Shown: in pieces, positions 42,326 through 54,479 of the stretch
How positions within the stretch are numbered: the stretch's first letter is position 1
How the letters are laid out: the number at the start of each line of letters is the position of its first letter
From: Cutaneotrichosporon cavernicola
Lineage: Eukaryota; Basidiomycota; Tremellomycetes; Trichosporonales; Trichosporonaceae
Length of the DNA stretch: 64,000 nt
Assembly: GCF_030864355.1 (NCBI RefSeq)
Contig: NC_083397.1
Location: 2,914,001 to 2,978,000, forward strand
Reading direction: 5' to 3'
Notes under the pieces: generated by a model
Database searches by the model: none
What the model was told of the DNA's origin: nothing
The model's input: only the letters and a program-made list of their open reading frames with translations
Program-made: the position numbers and the translations under genes

Positions 42326-44375
42326 CTACTTGGCGTACACTGGACCGTGAACACCCTCCAACATGGCCTTGATGCGCAATGCCACGAGCTTCGAGTGGTA
42401 TCGCCCGTACGGGAGGATGCTCACGACGATCCAGAGGTTATCCACGCCGCAGTGGCGGAAGACATTGCGAAACTCGCCTTCGGAATCAATCCCCCAAATT
42501 TTGCCGATGCGGTTGGTGATGTCGTCGCCGATAGCGGCGCGGATGCCGTCAATAGCAGGTCGGAAGCCAGTTGCAAGTACCACTGCGTCGAACTGTTGCG
42601 ACCTCTCGCCGTCGTCGCCTGACCAGACGACCTTGTTGTCCTCCATGCGCCTTAGGGACCCCTGTTTGACCTTGACATCGCCCTGAATGATACGCTCGCA
42701 GGCTCCTGCGTCAAAGTAGTACGCTCCGCCGTTGGTGTACGCTAGTGTCTGGAAACCGGTCTCCCGTTGCCCTCGCCACGTCTTGAAACCCGCGTCCTCG
42801 AGACCTTGGAGGAGATCGTGGTCGAGCGTCTCGAGATCCTCGGCGAATCGACGGCTCAGCTCCTCCCCAACGCCTGTGGGCGTGCCGAACGCCCCACGAT
42901 CCAATGCCTCAAGGTCTGGGCGCTTGGGCCCATCCGGCTTGTACATGTCCATAAACATGGGGACGGAGTGGGTCAAGCTCATGACATACGTCGGTGAGCG
43001 CTGGAGGAGAGTCACGTCAATCCCCCGGACGGCCAAGTCGTGGGCAATGTCAAGGCCTGAAGACGAGGCCCCGACGACCAGGACCTTGTTTCCCTCGAAT
43101 TGTGCGCCGCTGTGGTACTCGGTGGAATGGAGGACCGTGCCGGAGAACGATTCTCGGCCGGGAATTAGTGGAGATGATGGTTCCCCGAAGAGTGACGTGG
43201 CCATGACGAGCTGCTTCGGTTGGAGAACTCGCTCCGTACCGTTGCGATCGATGGTCAGAGTCCATGTACCGTCCACAAGCTGCTCGACGTGCTTGACGTT
43301 GGATGAAGTCCATGCGCAGAGGTCCATGGCCGAATAGTAAGTCTCGAGCCAGTCGCCGAGCTTGTGCGCCGGCGTGTAAGTTGGCCAATGGTCAGGGAAA
43401 GGCATGTACGGGAAGTGGTCGCCCCAGTGAGGAAACTGGAGCGAGAGACAGTCGTAACGGTTTCTCCAGGAGTCACCAATCCTGGCGTGGCGGTCGATAA
43501 TGAGCGACGAGACGCCGAGTGCCTTTAGCCTCGCTGCCAGCATCAGCCCGCTGTGATGTCAACCCAAGAGCTAGCGAGGACTCACTTGTGGCCTCCGCCA
43601 ATGATGACGACGTCTGGTTGTTTGTCCTCAAAGCTGGCGTCTCGTTCACGTTGGGCGCCCCATGAGAGGCCACCTACCGGGTGGCCATGGGGGCTCGGAA
43701 GCTCTGAAAAGTCATGCAACCCCTCGATGACAGTGTATAGGGTCCAGAGCCTCATGCCATCCTTGGTCTTGACGAGGTTTGCGACGCCGCTAGCAGCGAC
43801 GCGGTTGGTGTTGAATGAGAACTGCACCGAGATCCAGGCAAGATCGCGCCAGAGCCGGATCAGTGTGGCCGGGCCGAGGGGCTTGACGTCAGACACTGGA
43901 GTGGTGGGAAGCAAGTCAGCTGCAGCCTGTTTGATCGCTGCAACCCCGTTGAACGTGCGATAGTCCCAAGTGAAGGCCACCCTGTCGCGCCAAGCACCTA
44001 TCGTCAGTTACCGATGCCGTCACGCCCACCATTCGGGATGAATAGAGCTGCAAACGTGTCGGGTTCCTTCGTCGCCTCCTCGAGCCTCGCGAGGAACTCG
44101 TTCCCCATAACAGCGGGGTTGTCGCTCTCGTCAAAGTCGATACCCAGGACGTCGACAGTTGGAAGCGGCGCGTTGTGGGCGAATTCATACTCGTAGTCGT
44201 CGGGGACCGGCATGCAATTCGTGGTCCGGACGAGCTTGGACTTCAAGACCCCGTTCGGGTGCGTCTCATGCGGACTGGCTGTCGTTGGCTCAGATGCCAG
44301 ATTTATCTTAGCGCTGAGCTGGGCGACGTTGGGGATCCCCTGTTGATCATGTTCAGCAACATGGGTCGGTGCCAT
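42326..44375 (-). CDS. flavin-containing monooxygenase (FAD/NADPH), YUCCA/FMO-like
   Basis: 660 aa from exons 44375-44030, 43997-43586 and 43550-42326. The N-terminal 200 residues form an NTF2/SnoaL-like cone (IPNGAWRDRVAFTWDYRTFN, restored by a 32-nt intron). The FAD site is VVIIGGGHNGLMLAARLKALG, the FMO fingerprint region includes FPYMPFPDHWP, and the NADP site is VLVVGASSSGLDIAHDLA. VVLATGFRP is the ATG-type linker. The layout matches fungal two-domain monooxygenases that oxidise small organic substrates, often in catabolic or secondary pathways. The substrate is unknown. Confidence 0.9.
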
Positions 44376-44994
44376 TGTGATGCCAGAGTCGGGGGTCACA
44401 ATGACAATGGGGAAGATAGGTGGGAGATATCAACTCGGAATAGTCAGAAGCCATGTCCGCTGCAGTGCAGGGATCTGGTGTGCCCTGGTTTCCTTACCGA
44501 ATGCGCCGAGTTGGCGACTGCGTTTCGCTGTTTCGAGATCAAACCCACCGAGGAAACCCGCATCTGCATGCCGCCGTGCGTGCGCATTCGCTTCACGGCG
44601 CATCTCCTCGGCCGCAAACAGGATGTCGAATGCGTTTCATTGATTTGATGGTTAGTAGGTCAATGTGGTGAGCAGACTGGAATCGGAATCTGAGCTTACA
44701 CGAAGGGCAGCGATTGGACAGTTGGGAACAACAGGGCCAGAGTCGGTGTTTACCGAGCCCTAAGACGGTCCCACTGGGGCTAGGGGTAGCGATGACTCAT
44801 CAACAAGTACCAGAGGCCGCGGAGATGATGGGAGCGCTGCCTTGCGCGCAGCCTGAGCTGTAGAGGTGGTTTGTAGGATGGGCATCATTGCTTCCAGCGG
44901 TTCAAGGCATCATCAGTCAGCTGATCCCCTCGACGGCCAGCATGTCCCGCTGTCCAGTGAACGCGACACAGCTGCATCAAGACTTGAGAAACAG
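44376..44994. other. intergenic spacer upstream of the monooxygenase
   Basis: No supportable gene. Presumed promoter of the flavin monooxygenase and 3' flank of the ABM gene. Confidence 0.35.
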
Positions 44995-45369
44995 CTAAAC
45001 GTTCTTGTAGAACTTCATGTCAATGCCGCCGATGCCGCCGGTGATGAGGTTGGGAGCGTCGGCCGCGAACGCCTGGAAAACGGGGGCCGCCATGTGTGCT
45101 GATGTCAACAGGTTGCGTCTGGATCCCGAGCTCACCATCGATGGCAGCCTGATCGGCGTACTCCTCGTAGACGTGCCAGTCGAGGGGGTCGTCCCTACCA
45201 CGGGTGGGGTTGTAGAACGAGCATCCAGGCTCCTTGTCGCTCAAGGCGTGGTCGCGGACCGCCTTGAGGTCTGATGTCAGCTGATTCAGGTTGGACACTC
45301 ACGTTGCTCGACCTTGGCTGACGCGGCCTCGTCCTTGGCCTTGAAGCGGGCAACGAGGAAGATGGACAT
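44995..45369 (-). CDS. small ABM-domain protein (antibiotic biosynthesis monooxygenase-like)
   Basis: 101 aa from three tiny exons, 45369-45303, 45270-45136 and 45098-44995. It reads MSIFLVARFKAKDEAASAKV, KAVRDHALSDKEPGCSFYNP, WHVYEEYADQAAIDAHM and APVFQAFAADAPNLI, the ferredoxin-like dimeric alpha-beta barrel of ABM proteins (quinol monooxygenase and related families), with the conserved EPGC and VYEEYAD motifs. Same strand as the flavin monooxygenase and regulator 2. Confidence 0.85.
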
Positions 45370-45746
45370 GTTTGTGTATGTGTGTGAGAATGAGGATGGG
45401 GGATAGCGTGTTTAAATGATGAATGGTTGCTAAGCCGCTGGACCCGCTTATCGGTCATCCGCGATTCGGGTGTCGGGTGTTAGCAATTAAGACATCGCTG
45501 GTTACCGGCTCACGTGAGACGAGAGTGAGACAAGAAGCCATGCATCCCGGCTCATGAACTATCCAATGCTTACAATGCCCCACAGTCTCCCGCACAAGTG
45601 ACCCATGACTCACTCGCAACACCCACGACACCAAACCACACCCAAACACCAAACCACACCCAAACACCTCGGCCCATAACCACTACCCCATTACCAAGCC
45701 TCTCCCTCACCAAGCACCCCTCGAACTAATCCCGATTACGTCCCGA
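45370..45746. other. intergenic, with short direct repeat
   Basis: Contains a tandem pair of the 19-nt unit CAAACCACACCCAAACACC at about 45632-45668. No gene is supported. Confidence 0.45.
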
Positions 45747-47443
45747 TTACGAGCCCGAGTTGTCGGCACACGAAAAGGGAGCGACAGTGTTGCCCTTCGT
45801 AACGTCGCCACGGATGGCGTCGATCGATGCCCACATGCCGGTGATCATGCAGAAGATGGAGCCGATGATGAGGAGGAAGTTGGCGGCGTGGAGGATCTTG
45901 CGGCCAATGGACATGCCCATGTTGAGGCGGCCGGTGCGCTTGTCCTCCCAGATGAACATCATGCACTCAATGGTGAGGCAGAGGGGCGTCGAGAGAAGGG
46001 CACCTGCAAAGGAGAGGAGGTTGCCGAAGACGGGGATGGCCTCTGCGATGATGAAGGAGATGGAGACGTTGGTGAAGATGCAGGCGAGCCAGGTAATGAT
46101 GTGAGTCGGCGTGTTCTTGGAGAGGTGGCGCGAGTTGCGGAAAATGCGCACGAACACCAGCTTGGCCGGGACGTGGCAGTTGATGACGGCTCCGGCGATA
46201 AGGCCGGGAAGGGCGAGGCCGTAGCAGACCTTCTTCATGGTCACGCCGGCCGAGCCGAGAGCAGGAGAAGACACGTAGATGCCGCAGAAGTGGTAGACGA
46301 CGGCTCCAAGGATAACAAAGCCGCTGATGACAACGGCCTGGCACATGACGAGCGACTTGTTGTAGGCCCTTGGGTCCTTCATCTCGGAAATGACGGAGAA
46401 GAAGGCAGGCGTACCAGAGTAGGAGAAGATGATGGTCGAGATGGCAGCCATGGCCTCGAGCAGGGTGGGGTTGTTAAAGGCCACGACATTCTTGTCCCAC
46501 GGAAGCGGGGCCTTGGGGGCGGCGTTGGGGCGCTCCTGGATACCAACGGCGATGGCAAGGGTGATGAGCGACGAGAAGATACCGATGACGCCGACCCAGG
46601 TGAACCACGAGATCTTGTCGAGGGTCTGGATGGACGCGATGGCGCCAACGATGATGGCACAGATGAACACAAAGATGGCAGTGCACAGTGCGTGGTCGCT
46701 GAGCGCGTTCAGGGCCGTCGAAGCGCCGAGGAGACCCGCAGCGGCGACGAAAATAAGGTAGAGCTGGCGATCAGTATTGCCCTGCCGGTTTCTGGTATCT
46801 CGCCAAACCGCGCCAAACCGCTGACCGAGCGCACACGACTTACCCAGTACATGACAAAGAGAATCTCGCGGCCAACCTTGCCAAACATGAGCATGCCGAC
46901 ACTGGCGTCAGCATGGAAATGTATGCGACTTTGCGACTTACTCTGCGAGAGTGTAGACTTCCGGGTGAGCGAGCTTGAAAGTGCCGACGATCCTGGGAAT
47001 GAGTTTGCTGATTATTTTATTTTCACTCACCAGTCAGTCCATGAGGTGAGGAGACCAAGAGCGATGAGGACAATGACACCGGGAACCATACCCAGAGTGT
47101 GGAGGATGGAAGGCTGTGGTCAGTTTGTTTGCTTGTCAACCAGGAATGGGCGTTGAGGCCGACTCACCATGACGAGCACGCCGAGGCCGAACTGGACCTT
47201 GATCATGATAATGGACGTGCGCACCCTGGCGTCAGGGGGACCCTTTGTAGCGACTCACCATCCGAGACCACGGTAGTTTGGTCCGTCCTCGCCAATGTCG
47301 CCCCACACGCCGTCGTGAATAGTGCCGCGGCGCGCAGGCGCGACGTCGACGGCGTACTCCTGCTTGATGGATGAAGGCTTCGAGTCATAGTACGAGCCGC
47401 CAGATGGGGCGTCAATGTCAGGGGATACTCCGTTCTTCTCCAT
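45747..47443 (-). CDS. AAAP-family amino-acid transporter
   Basis: 483 aa from exons 47443-47259, 47225-47168, 47113-47031, 46992-46942, 46901-46844 and 46763-45747. A hydrophilic N-terminus (MEKNGVSPDIDAPSGGSYYD) precedes about eleven membrane helices: VQFGLGVLVMPSILHTLGMV, PGVIVLIALGLLTSWTDWIV, HPEVYTLADVGMLMFG, ICAIIVGAIASIQTLDKISW, AMAAISTIIFSYSGTPAFFS and others through AANFLLIIGSIFCMITGMWA. FSYSGTPAFFSVISEM is typical of the fungal Mtr/N-type neutral and aromatic amino-acid permeases. The last intron (80 nt) contains two copies of CGCCAAACCG. Probably plasma-membrane uptake. Confidence 0.9.
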
Positions 47444-49955
47444 GATGTTTGTGGGGGTGGGGATGAGCTGAAGATGACTTGGACGTGGGATGCTTATGAA
47501 GGCCTCGAGCTGGCCGGCTCTTGCGCTGCCAAAGCCTCAGGTCGAATGAGACTGTGAGGTCCGCCGGCATCGCAAGAGCGGACAGAGTTGGAGTTGGAGT
47601 TGAGTTGACCCTGCTAGCTCCCCCCTTCCCCCGGAGCCAGGGTTTGGTCGGAGATATGGCCAAATCTCAGGGCGTCTGATAAAAAGCAGTGGGACAGTGG
47701 GCGGTTAGTTTACCGTCATCAACCGGATCAAGGAACACGATGCCGTAGCGTATCAACTGCTTGAATCCATCAGGAACTCTCAAAGCGCTTTCAAAGATCC
47801 AGACCGCCATCGATGGCCATCACGGCAATGTCAGCCGATTCAGAGTCCAAGCACCGAGGGGTTTGAGAGGGTTGAGTGGGTTGGATGGAGATTGATTGCT
47901 CGAGTCGAATATGCTCTCTTGAACGAGCAGTGTCAAAAGAGGCACTGATTTAGCTCTGCAAGCAGCTTTTGCACCGGCCTGGGCGCGGGGGGCCTGGGGG
48001 AGGTTGGGATGGGGAGGTTGGGGGGAGGGTGGGATGGGAGGCTAACTCTTCGGGGAAACCGGCACACCCAGTCCCTCAGGGGTCTTCCAGCACGTGGTAG
48101 TTTACACGGACCCCCCCACTCAATGTCGCTGAGGCTATCGTCCAAGGCATTGGATGCATCGCGAGTACGCAGCCACAGGCGCTCCGAATGCAAGGCACTG
48201 CGGAGAGCGGAGACGCAGGACCTTGTGGGGCCTCTTGGACGGCGCCACAATGCCAAGTTGTTCGAATGCTAGGCTCATTCCGCACCTGCACAAGGTCTCC
48301 GTTGGCCGCTCGTTAGCCCATCTGTTCATCTGCGGCTTGGTGAGAAAAAGGGATGCCAACATCCCGACGGGAGTGGCGTGGGGAATCCGACTCCGACCAC
48401 TGGCTGTGCCCCCATCACCAGCGCTGCGCTCTGATCATGAGCGTGCCCAATGCGGTGAGGCGGCGGTTGCCGGTGGGCATGAAGAGAGTGAACGTCAGTA
48501 GGACGATAAGAGGTGACAAGCAGCCAGCCACGTCTAGCCAAATGGCGCATAATCCACCGCCACGATTCAGCCCCACAACCCTGTCAGTGGCCCCTCCGTA
48601 AGCAATCGCCGGGGTCACCGCGTGGACGAGTGAGCGGCCGTGCGCTGTGGGCACGCGGAATGATACCCTGCTCACCGCCGCCACTGGTGTCGGCGAACGA
48701 TTCCGCGGGATTCACATCGATTTCCATAGCCGGTGCCGGGGCCCACGCCGACCCACGGAGCACACTGTCTGTGCTCATGGGGTCCCGGGTTTTGCCTTGT
48801 GGAGCAGCGGGGTCGACTGGCGGCCCCGGATTCGCGCGAGGACGCACACAACGACCGTGGAAGAGCGGTAACTGGTGGCGGTGAGGCCGTGGAAGTGCTT
48901 CCTGGTCGACGTCGACGTCAGTGACTGGTCATCATGTGCCGCAGACCATGAGATTGTATGTCCTCCCATTCTCTTGTGTGTCCTCCCATTCTCTTCCAGT
49001 TGCGTCTGTTGTTAACCTTACTGATCCCCGTTCCACTTACAGCATCCATGTACTTACGGGCCGCGTGGGCACTCACTGGAGGTACAGCGGCGCCAAGTTG
49101 AGTGGGTTTGCGAGGACTTCGTGATTGGAGTAAGAGGAACAGTCGAGAACGGTTCGCTCTCAGTGTTAATGATGTGCAGAGACAGTCGTGGAGACTTGAC
49201 CACTCATGCTTCCAGCAGTGGGCATCGATGCCGCGTAGGCTGCCCATCAAGCCAGGACCCGGAGTCCCCGCCGGCAATGGGACCGACCCGGTCAATTCCA
49301 CGTGCGGTTCTCCAGCGTGTTAGCCCTCGTACCAGCGTGTGAGGGCCATGGTACTGAGGGCGGCGCGTCCTGTGCCTCCCACGCGCCTTCTTATGGTCGA
49401 TACCGCCGTCTATGGATGGGCAACAGTAGGATCATTTGTTAACCACGCGTGTGGGTGGTACATGTGGGCACGGCTCGGCTCGGAGAAGCTCGGCATCTCT
49501 TGTCGACCTCGTCGGCATCCAACTCTGTGAGATGCCGCATGGCACTGATAAGGCTCAGCCGCCCCGAGTCTCTGGGCCCCGCGACCCCGCGGCCCCGCGA
49601 CCCAGTTTAGTGCATGACGTACGGACGTCAACGACATGTTCTTTTCCGTCTGTAATAGAATGTCGGAACCGCAGTAGTGATGGTGAGGTTGATCGGCCAT
49701 GACTCCGAGGCACGTGGTTAGATCCGACGCCATGGCTCATCTAAGCGCCCAAATCTGCCCTCATCAGATCGCGGTGGAAATACCATGTTCCGCCACGGTG
49801 GCGTACATTCTGTGCATGTTCCGTGCTGCGACGCCCAGCCAAGATCGCGGCCAGGGCCCGGCGCTCAACTCCGCTCAACTCCGCTCAACTCCGCTCAACT
49901 GTCCGGACGAAAACAAAGACATGCCAGAAACCTACAATACTGGCGAAACCATCCA
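47444..49955. other. 2.5-kb region without a supportable gene
   Basis: Several open frames exist on both strands, but none has domain sequence I recognise. The most protein-like is a minus-strand piece at 48415-48560 (CAIWLDVAGCLSPLIVLLTF), which could be a membrane-helix relic. Also present are a GTCCTCCCATTCTCTT direct repeat at 48960-48996, a GC palindromic block CGCGACCCCGCGGCCCCGCG at 49578-49597, and a (CGCTCAACTC)4 tandem repeat at about 49860-49900. Confidence 0.45.
49860..49902. repeat. 10-bp tandem repeat
   Basis: Four consecutive copies of CGCTCAACTC about 60 bases downstream of the stop codon of transcription factor 3. Seen directly; role unknown. Confidence 0.85.
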
Positions 49956-52485
49956 TCATGAGGCGTCGAGCCCCTCAGGAAAGGCCAGTACATCGCCCAA
50001 AAGCGTGGCGTAGAGGTTGGACGCCGACCCACTCGCGTCCTCTGCACCCTGTCCCCAGATCGACTCGAAGAGCATGTCCTGCTCGTGATCGGCCGCTGGC
50101 ATCTGGAATGCTGGGCGTTAGCAAGCCTCACAGATGACGCACTAGGGTCAAAGTTCCACGTAAAGTCCTGAGATATGACGGCAAAGGACGCGGGAGACGG
50201 CGCGATGCCGAACGTGTCCATGGTTGTGACAGCGCTTGTGAGTAGTGATTCAATGTTTGGCGTGAAAGACGCGGTTTCTGATGACGCCGTCGAGGACACA
50301 CCGGCGTTGGCGTGTGCTGGGTTGAGGACGGATTGTGAGTTGATCTTCGGGGCCGCACCCGAGTGCCAGTACTTGCCTAGCCGACTCAATAAGCCAGCGA
50401 AGCCGCGGAGGAAGTGTTGGTCATCAATCGACGCTCGACTGAGAGCCCGTACAAGTTTCTCCAGCTGCGACACGGTGCTTTGCTGCCCATGTTCGACCAT
50501 TCCTGTCGCGAGCGCCAGTTGTCAGCCAGATGGAGTGGTCCGTGAAACCCACCTTGTACATGAACGTCGCGGCGAAGAGGATGTATTGGAAGATGCGCGA
50601 GGGGCAGACTCGCAAAATGTTGCGCTTCTCGAGCACGTTGAGTGTAATATCGATGATCGAGCGCGCGGCATGGAGTGCCTCCATGATCCACGGACCCTCG
50701 ACCATGTTGAGGAGAGACGGCGAGTGGTAGTGCACGTCGTTGACCTGGCGTCTGCGGCGGAGCTTGCCTTGCAGCGCCCGAAGTGTGAGCGAATAGGCAT
50801 ACAGAACCAAGTAGTCAAACTCGATTCTCAACAGCGCAGAATCAACCGTGCCGTCGTCTACTGTCAGCTGGACTCAGCTTGACCACTCACTGAGTTTCGT
50901 CTGGCAGGCGTTCTTCGAGTACCGTATTTCCACGCGTAGTCGCTGCAAGAATGACTCCCACGCTCCCGTACGAAGCAGGGTCCGTGTGACATCCTTGTGG
51001 ATGTACAAGTGGTCCTGGACAGTGCCCATCAACTGTTTCGTCAGCACCGCATCAGCTGTCTTTCGACTCACTTGCGCGATACAGGCAAGCATGAATATGT
51101 CCGACGTCCACACGTCGTTGGATCCATCTCGGTTTTTTCGGTGCACATGATCTGACAAGTCCTCCCACCATCGCGAGGTCATGGATTGTTGTAGCGCAGC
51201 GTTACGACCAAGGCGGACAGATATGTGACGGTCGGCATTGTAGCAGTCTTGGAGTGGTCAACTCGTCACTTCTGGGTAGATACTCACACACCCAGGTCTT
51301 GAGCATGCGCTCCGTCTTCCACGGCTCCACGCTCTGTGGCGACTTGCCCGTCGCAATGTCGTGGATACCGAGTTCTTGCGCTAGCCGCACCGCCCAGCCT
51401 TCTGTCAGTCATCGCCAGAGCCGCTTACGCACCAATGTTGCTCCACGAGTAGGCATCATAGCGCAGGCTTGGCTTCAGGAGGAGGAATTCCTCCGTCTCA
51501 GGCTCGCTGTTGTCTTCAAGTTGATGGGTCATCGGTAGCATGGGCCACTCGCTGAGCAGTAATAGCGCCTCCACCGTGCTGATGGAGCGCAGGGCCGAGT
51601 CGCCGTCCATCACGCGCATGAACTGGAGACGAACCCATTGACAGATCACCTTGTGGAGGATCGCACCACGGTTGTCTACCAGAACATTCGAGTAACGCGC
51701 AGCGATGGTGAGAATTGTGCCGAGAAGGAGGGGTTCGTCGCGGACGAGCGTGTCGAGGTAGTGCTGTTCAAAGAGCGTGGGGTGGATTAGTGGGTAGAGG
51801 GGCGCCATCTCGACTTCGAAACTGGAGTCAGAGCTGCCACACATGACAACTCACAATGAGAATAGCGCACGCGCGTCCTGTACAGTGAGGAGACCTTGCT
51901 GAATAGGACTCCAAGTGCTCCATATCGAGAAAGTGTTGCCGGCTGGACCAGCGTCGTCCGCCTTGGCGGGGTACGTCGAGTGGAGTGAGTGGTAAGGCAG
52001 ACTACTGGCGTTGGCGAGCAGGCGCAGCGCATCGGATGGGTTCTGGAGGTTGGACGAGACGAGGGCGTCGTCCCCTTGCCTCTCGTCTTCGTCGTCACTA
52101 CTGCCTGGGTCCTTATCCTGCACGAGCATGGAGCCAACCTCCTGTGCCCCCCATTGCAGGACACTAGCTGGTCGCTTGCGATATGCTGTGTTCTCGCCAT
52201 GCGAGCTGGTGGTTGGGACTACTTTACTGCCAGAGCTCATGTCCGTCTTGCGCGGTGCCGGCGCTCGGACAAAGGTCGGCTTTGCACGCTCACATTCACG
52301 CTGCTCGCGCATACAACGTTCACAAGGCCCATCCCATGGCTTGTTTGGGTCGCCAAAGCTGCATTTGAGCTTGCGCTGGAGTCAATGTCTGTTGCATGTG
52401 GATGGGTACTTGCTGATCGACAAGGGTAACAAGCACGGTATGTGCGCTTGGGCCGCTTGGGAGCTCGCTCCTCTTCTGCCGACAT
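49956..52485 (-). CDS. Zn2Cys6 fungal transcription factor 3
   Basis: 737 aa from nine exons: 52485-52414, 52375-51855, 51821-51433, 51398-51288, 51247-51072, 51032-50891, 50860-50553, 50482-50143 and 50110-49956. The zinc cluster ACYPCRSRKLKC...CERCMREQREC is assembled across intron 1, which has a GC donor (TCA then GCAAGT). The regulatory domain includes FFEVEMAPLYPLIHPTLFEQ, YDAYSWSNIGWAVRLAQELG and WVYCYNADRHISVRLGR, the conserved CYNxDRxxSxRxGR motif of fungal_trans proteins. A C-terminal acidic stretch (DHEQDMLFESIWGQ) may be an activation region. It is divergent from the PhzF-like gene with 912 bases between starts. Confidence 0.9.
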
Positions 52486-53397
52486 GGTTGGCAAAATCAG
52501 CTGCGAGTTGGGCGATGCAGATGTCGCGCGGGTGATTGGTGTGCGGTTGGCGTCACGCGTTGTTGCAACATTCCGAGTCGGAGCCAGTTACCGGCCCAAG
52601 TCGTTCCGCACCTCTGTGAGTAATGGCCCACTTGACCAACGCCAACTCTAGGCAGCCTGATCTGTGCTTCCGACCTTGTCTACCCGTTATCAACTCGCTG
52701 GCGGTTAGGCCCGCGCTGATGAGCTGATCACCATAACTTTCTGATTGCGTCTTGTGACTGCGCCTCACTCGCTCTTCATCTGTCTTTGTTTACGCCCTCA
52801 CTCCAACGGCTATTGTAGTGTATCCGACCTGTCCATCACGCTACACATTGCCCAGCGGTGCCGGGGCCCAGAGCTGCAAGCGAGAGTACGTGGTCCAGCT
52901 GCAAGCGCGAGCACGTGAGCCAGCTGCTCGCCGATTCATTCAGTTCACGGCGCAACTTGAAGGCGTACTGCTGGCGACCAGGACTGGAGCACCGCTTTCC
53001 AAATCGCGTTCGGACCGCCGGTCCTTCGCTGGCGAGTATCCTGCCACAACTGTGTTAGGCGAGTGGGAGTCTTAGTATAGGTGAGGAATCACCATGTGAC
53101 AGCTGTGCTTCGGAGCGTCGTTGCAGGCAGTGAAGCGAACATGGTGCTGTTCGAACGACTCGATGCCCGCTTATCTCGGATGTTGATCTCGGCGCCAGCC
53201 CGCACTTTGACGAGAATTATTAGAAACGTTAAGGATCCAGCTCAGTCCGAGTTAGAATGGCGTCATCAAACATTAGGGATCCGCTGATTCATGAGCCGCA
53301 GGCCGACTCGATCTGGCTGGCTGCTTAACTCGACTTCTTTACCTTCAGCGGCCATCACTCATATAACAACAGCCTTGGTTCCATTCACCGACAACAG
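52486..53397. promoter_or_regulatory. divergent promoter between transcription factor 3 and PhzF-like gene, with direct repeat
   Basis: No gene is supported. Two direct copies of AGCTGCAAGCGNGAGNACG begin at 52872 and 52897, a 25-bp period, and each runs into ACGTG. They lie near the middle of the shared region and are a candidate operator for the adjacent Zn2Cys6 protein. Function is inference. Confidence 0.4.
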
Positions 53398-54443
53398 ATG
53401 TCCGCCATGACACTTCCAGCTGCCCCCTTCCACATGATCAACGCCTTCGGGCCGTCGCCGTACGCCGGTAACCAGGCGAGTGTCGTTCTGTTCCCCAAGG
53501 GCGACCCGCGCACCAAGGACGACAACTACATGCAAACTGTCGCGCGCGACTTCAACCTCTCTGAAACTGCGTTTCTACACCCTCTCGACGACGTCGAGGT
53601 CCCCACCTATAGCCTTCGGTGGTTCACGCCCGCTGATGTGAGTGGAGCCGCGTCCAGAGCTGACAAAAGGAAGTGCCGCTGTGCGGACACGCGACTCTCG
53701 CATCGGCAGTTACACTCTTCAACTATGTGCACCCTCAGGCTACGGAGCTGCATTTCCAGACGCGCTGGCGTGGTGAACTCGTCGCATACCGTGAGAGTCC
53801 AGTTGGACAGGGCCTTCGTGTCGGCCTCTCCCTCCCCATTTCTGAGATCACTGAGGAGAAGAGGCCCGAGGTGATCAGCGCAGTCCTCGCCGCGGCGGAA
53901 CTCACTGAATCTGACCTTGTCCGCGTCGCGTCATTCGACTTTGGCGGTCCCAGCCCCGTCGTGCAGTTACGCGACGACATCGACCTCGCCAACTTGAAGG
54001 TGGACGAGTCCAAGCTGGTAAGTGCTCCTGTGCATCTCTGCTGACATCAGCTGCCATCAGTTTCGGCAACGTGCGTGTATACTCAAGTTGTGCCCGACAA
54101 TGCGCAGAAGCATGGGAGCGTCAAGGCGACGTCGCGCGTGTTCGCACCTGGTCTCGGTGTTCCCGAGGACCCAGTGGTGAGTCCATCGCTTGTGACATTG
54201 TTAACTCTTTAGACTGGCTCGGCGTGGGCTATCCTCACGGGCTTCTATCTCAGCAGTTTCGGTCGTGACTCTGTCGCAGCACTCCTCCCTCCAGGTACCG
54301 ATGTGGCCAAGGCGACGATCGATGCGCACCAGCTGAGCGCCCGCGGCGGCGCCCTTACATGCACTCTCCGCGACGGACGCGCTTACATCACAGGACGAGG
54401 GTGGCGCACGGCTCACGGAACTCTTGAGAATCCCTTGGAGTAG
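53398..54443 (+). CDS. PhzF-family isomerase/epimerase
   Basis: 314 aa from exons 53398-53637, 53670-54017, 54051-54176 and 54213-54443. PhzF/diaminopimelate-epimerase fold: HMINAFGPSPYAGNQASVV, the catalytic Glu (about 56) in ARDFNLSETAFL, RWFTPADEVPLCGHATLASA, and in the second half SRVFAPGLGVPEDPVTGSAW. These are the family's two lobes and substrate loops. Members include phenazine-biosynthesis PhzF and many uncharacterised isomerases, so the real substrate is unknown. Divergent from Zn2Cys6 regulator 3, a common arrangement for a regulator and its target. Confidence 0.9.
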
Positions 54444-54479
54444 GGTTAGGCAGGTCCAGTATTCACGATGTATTTCCGT

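Noticed and set aside
43998..44016. A 14-nt intron in the flavin monooxygenase
   Set aside because: GTAACTGACGATAG would restore the frame, but a normal 32-nt intron with donor at 44029 and the same acceptor gives IPNGAWRDRVAFTW, a better family match.
45888..47156. Plus-strand 422-codon open frame
   Set aside because: It lies antisense to the AAAP transporter, is a Gly/Asp/Glu/Arg-rich mirror of its helices, and has no family sequence.
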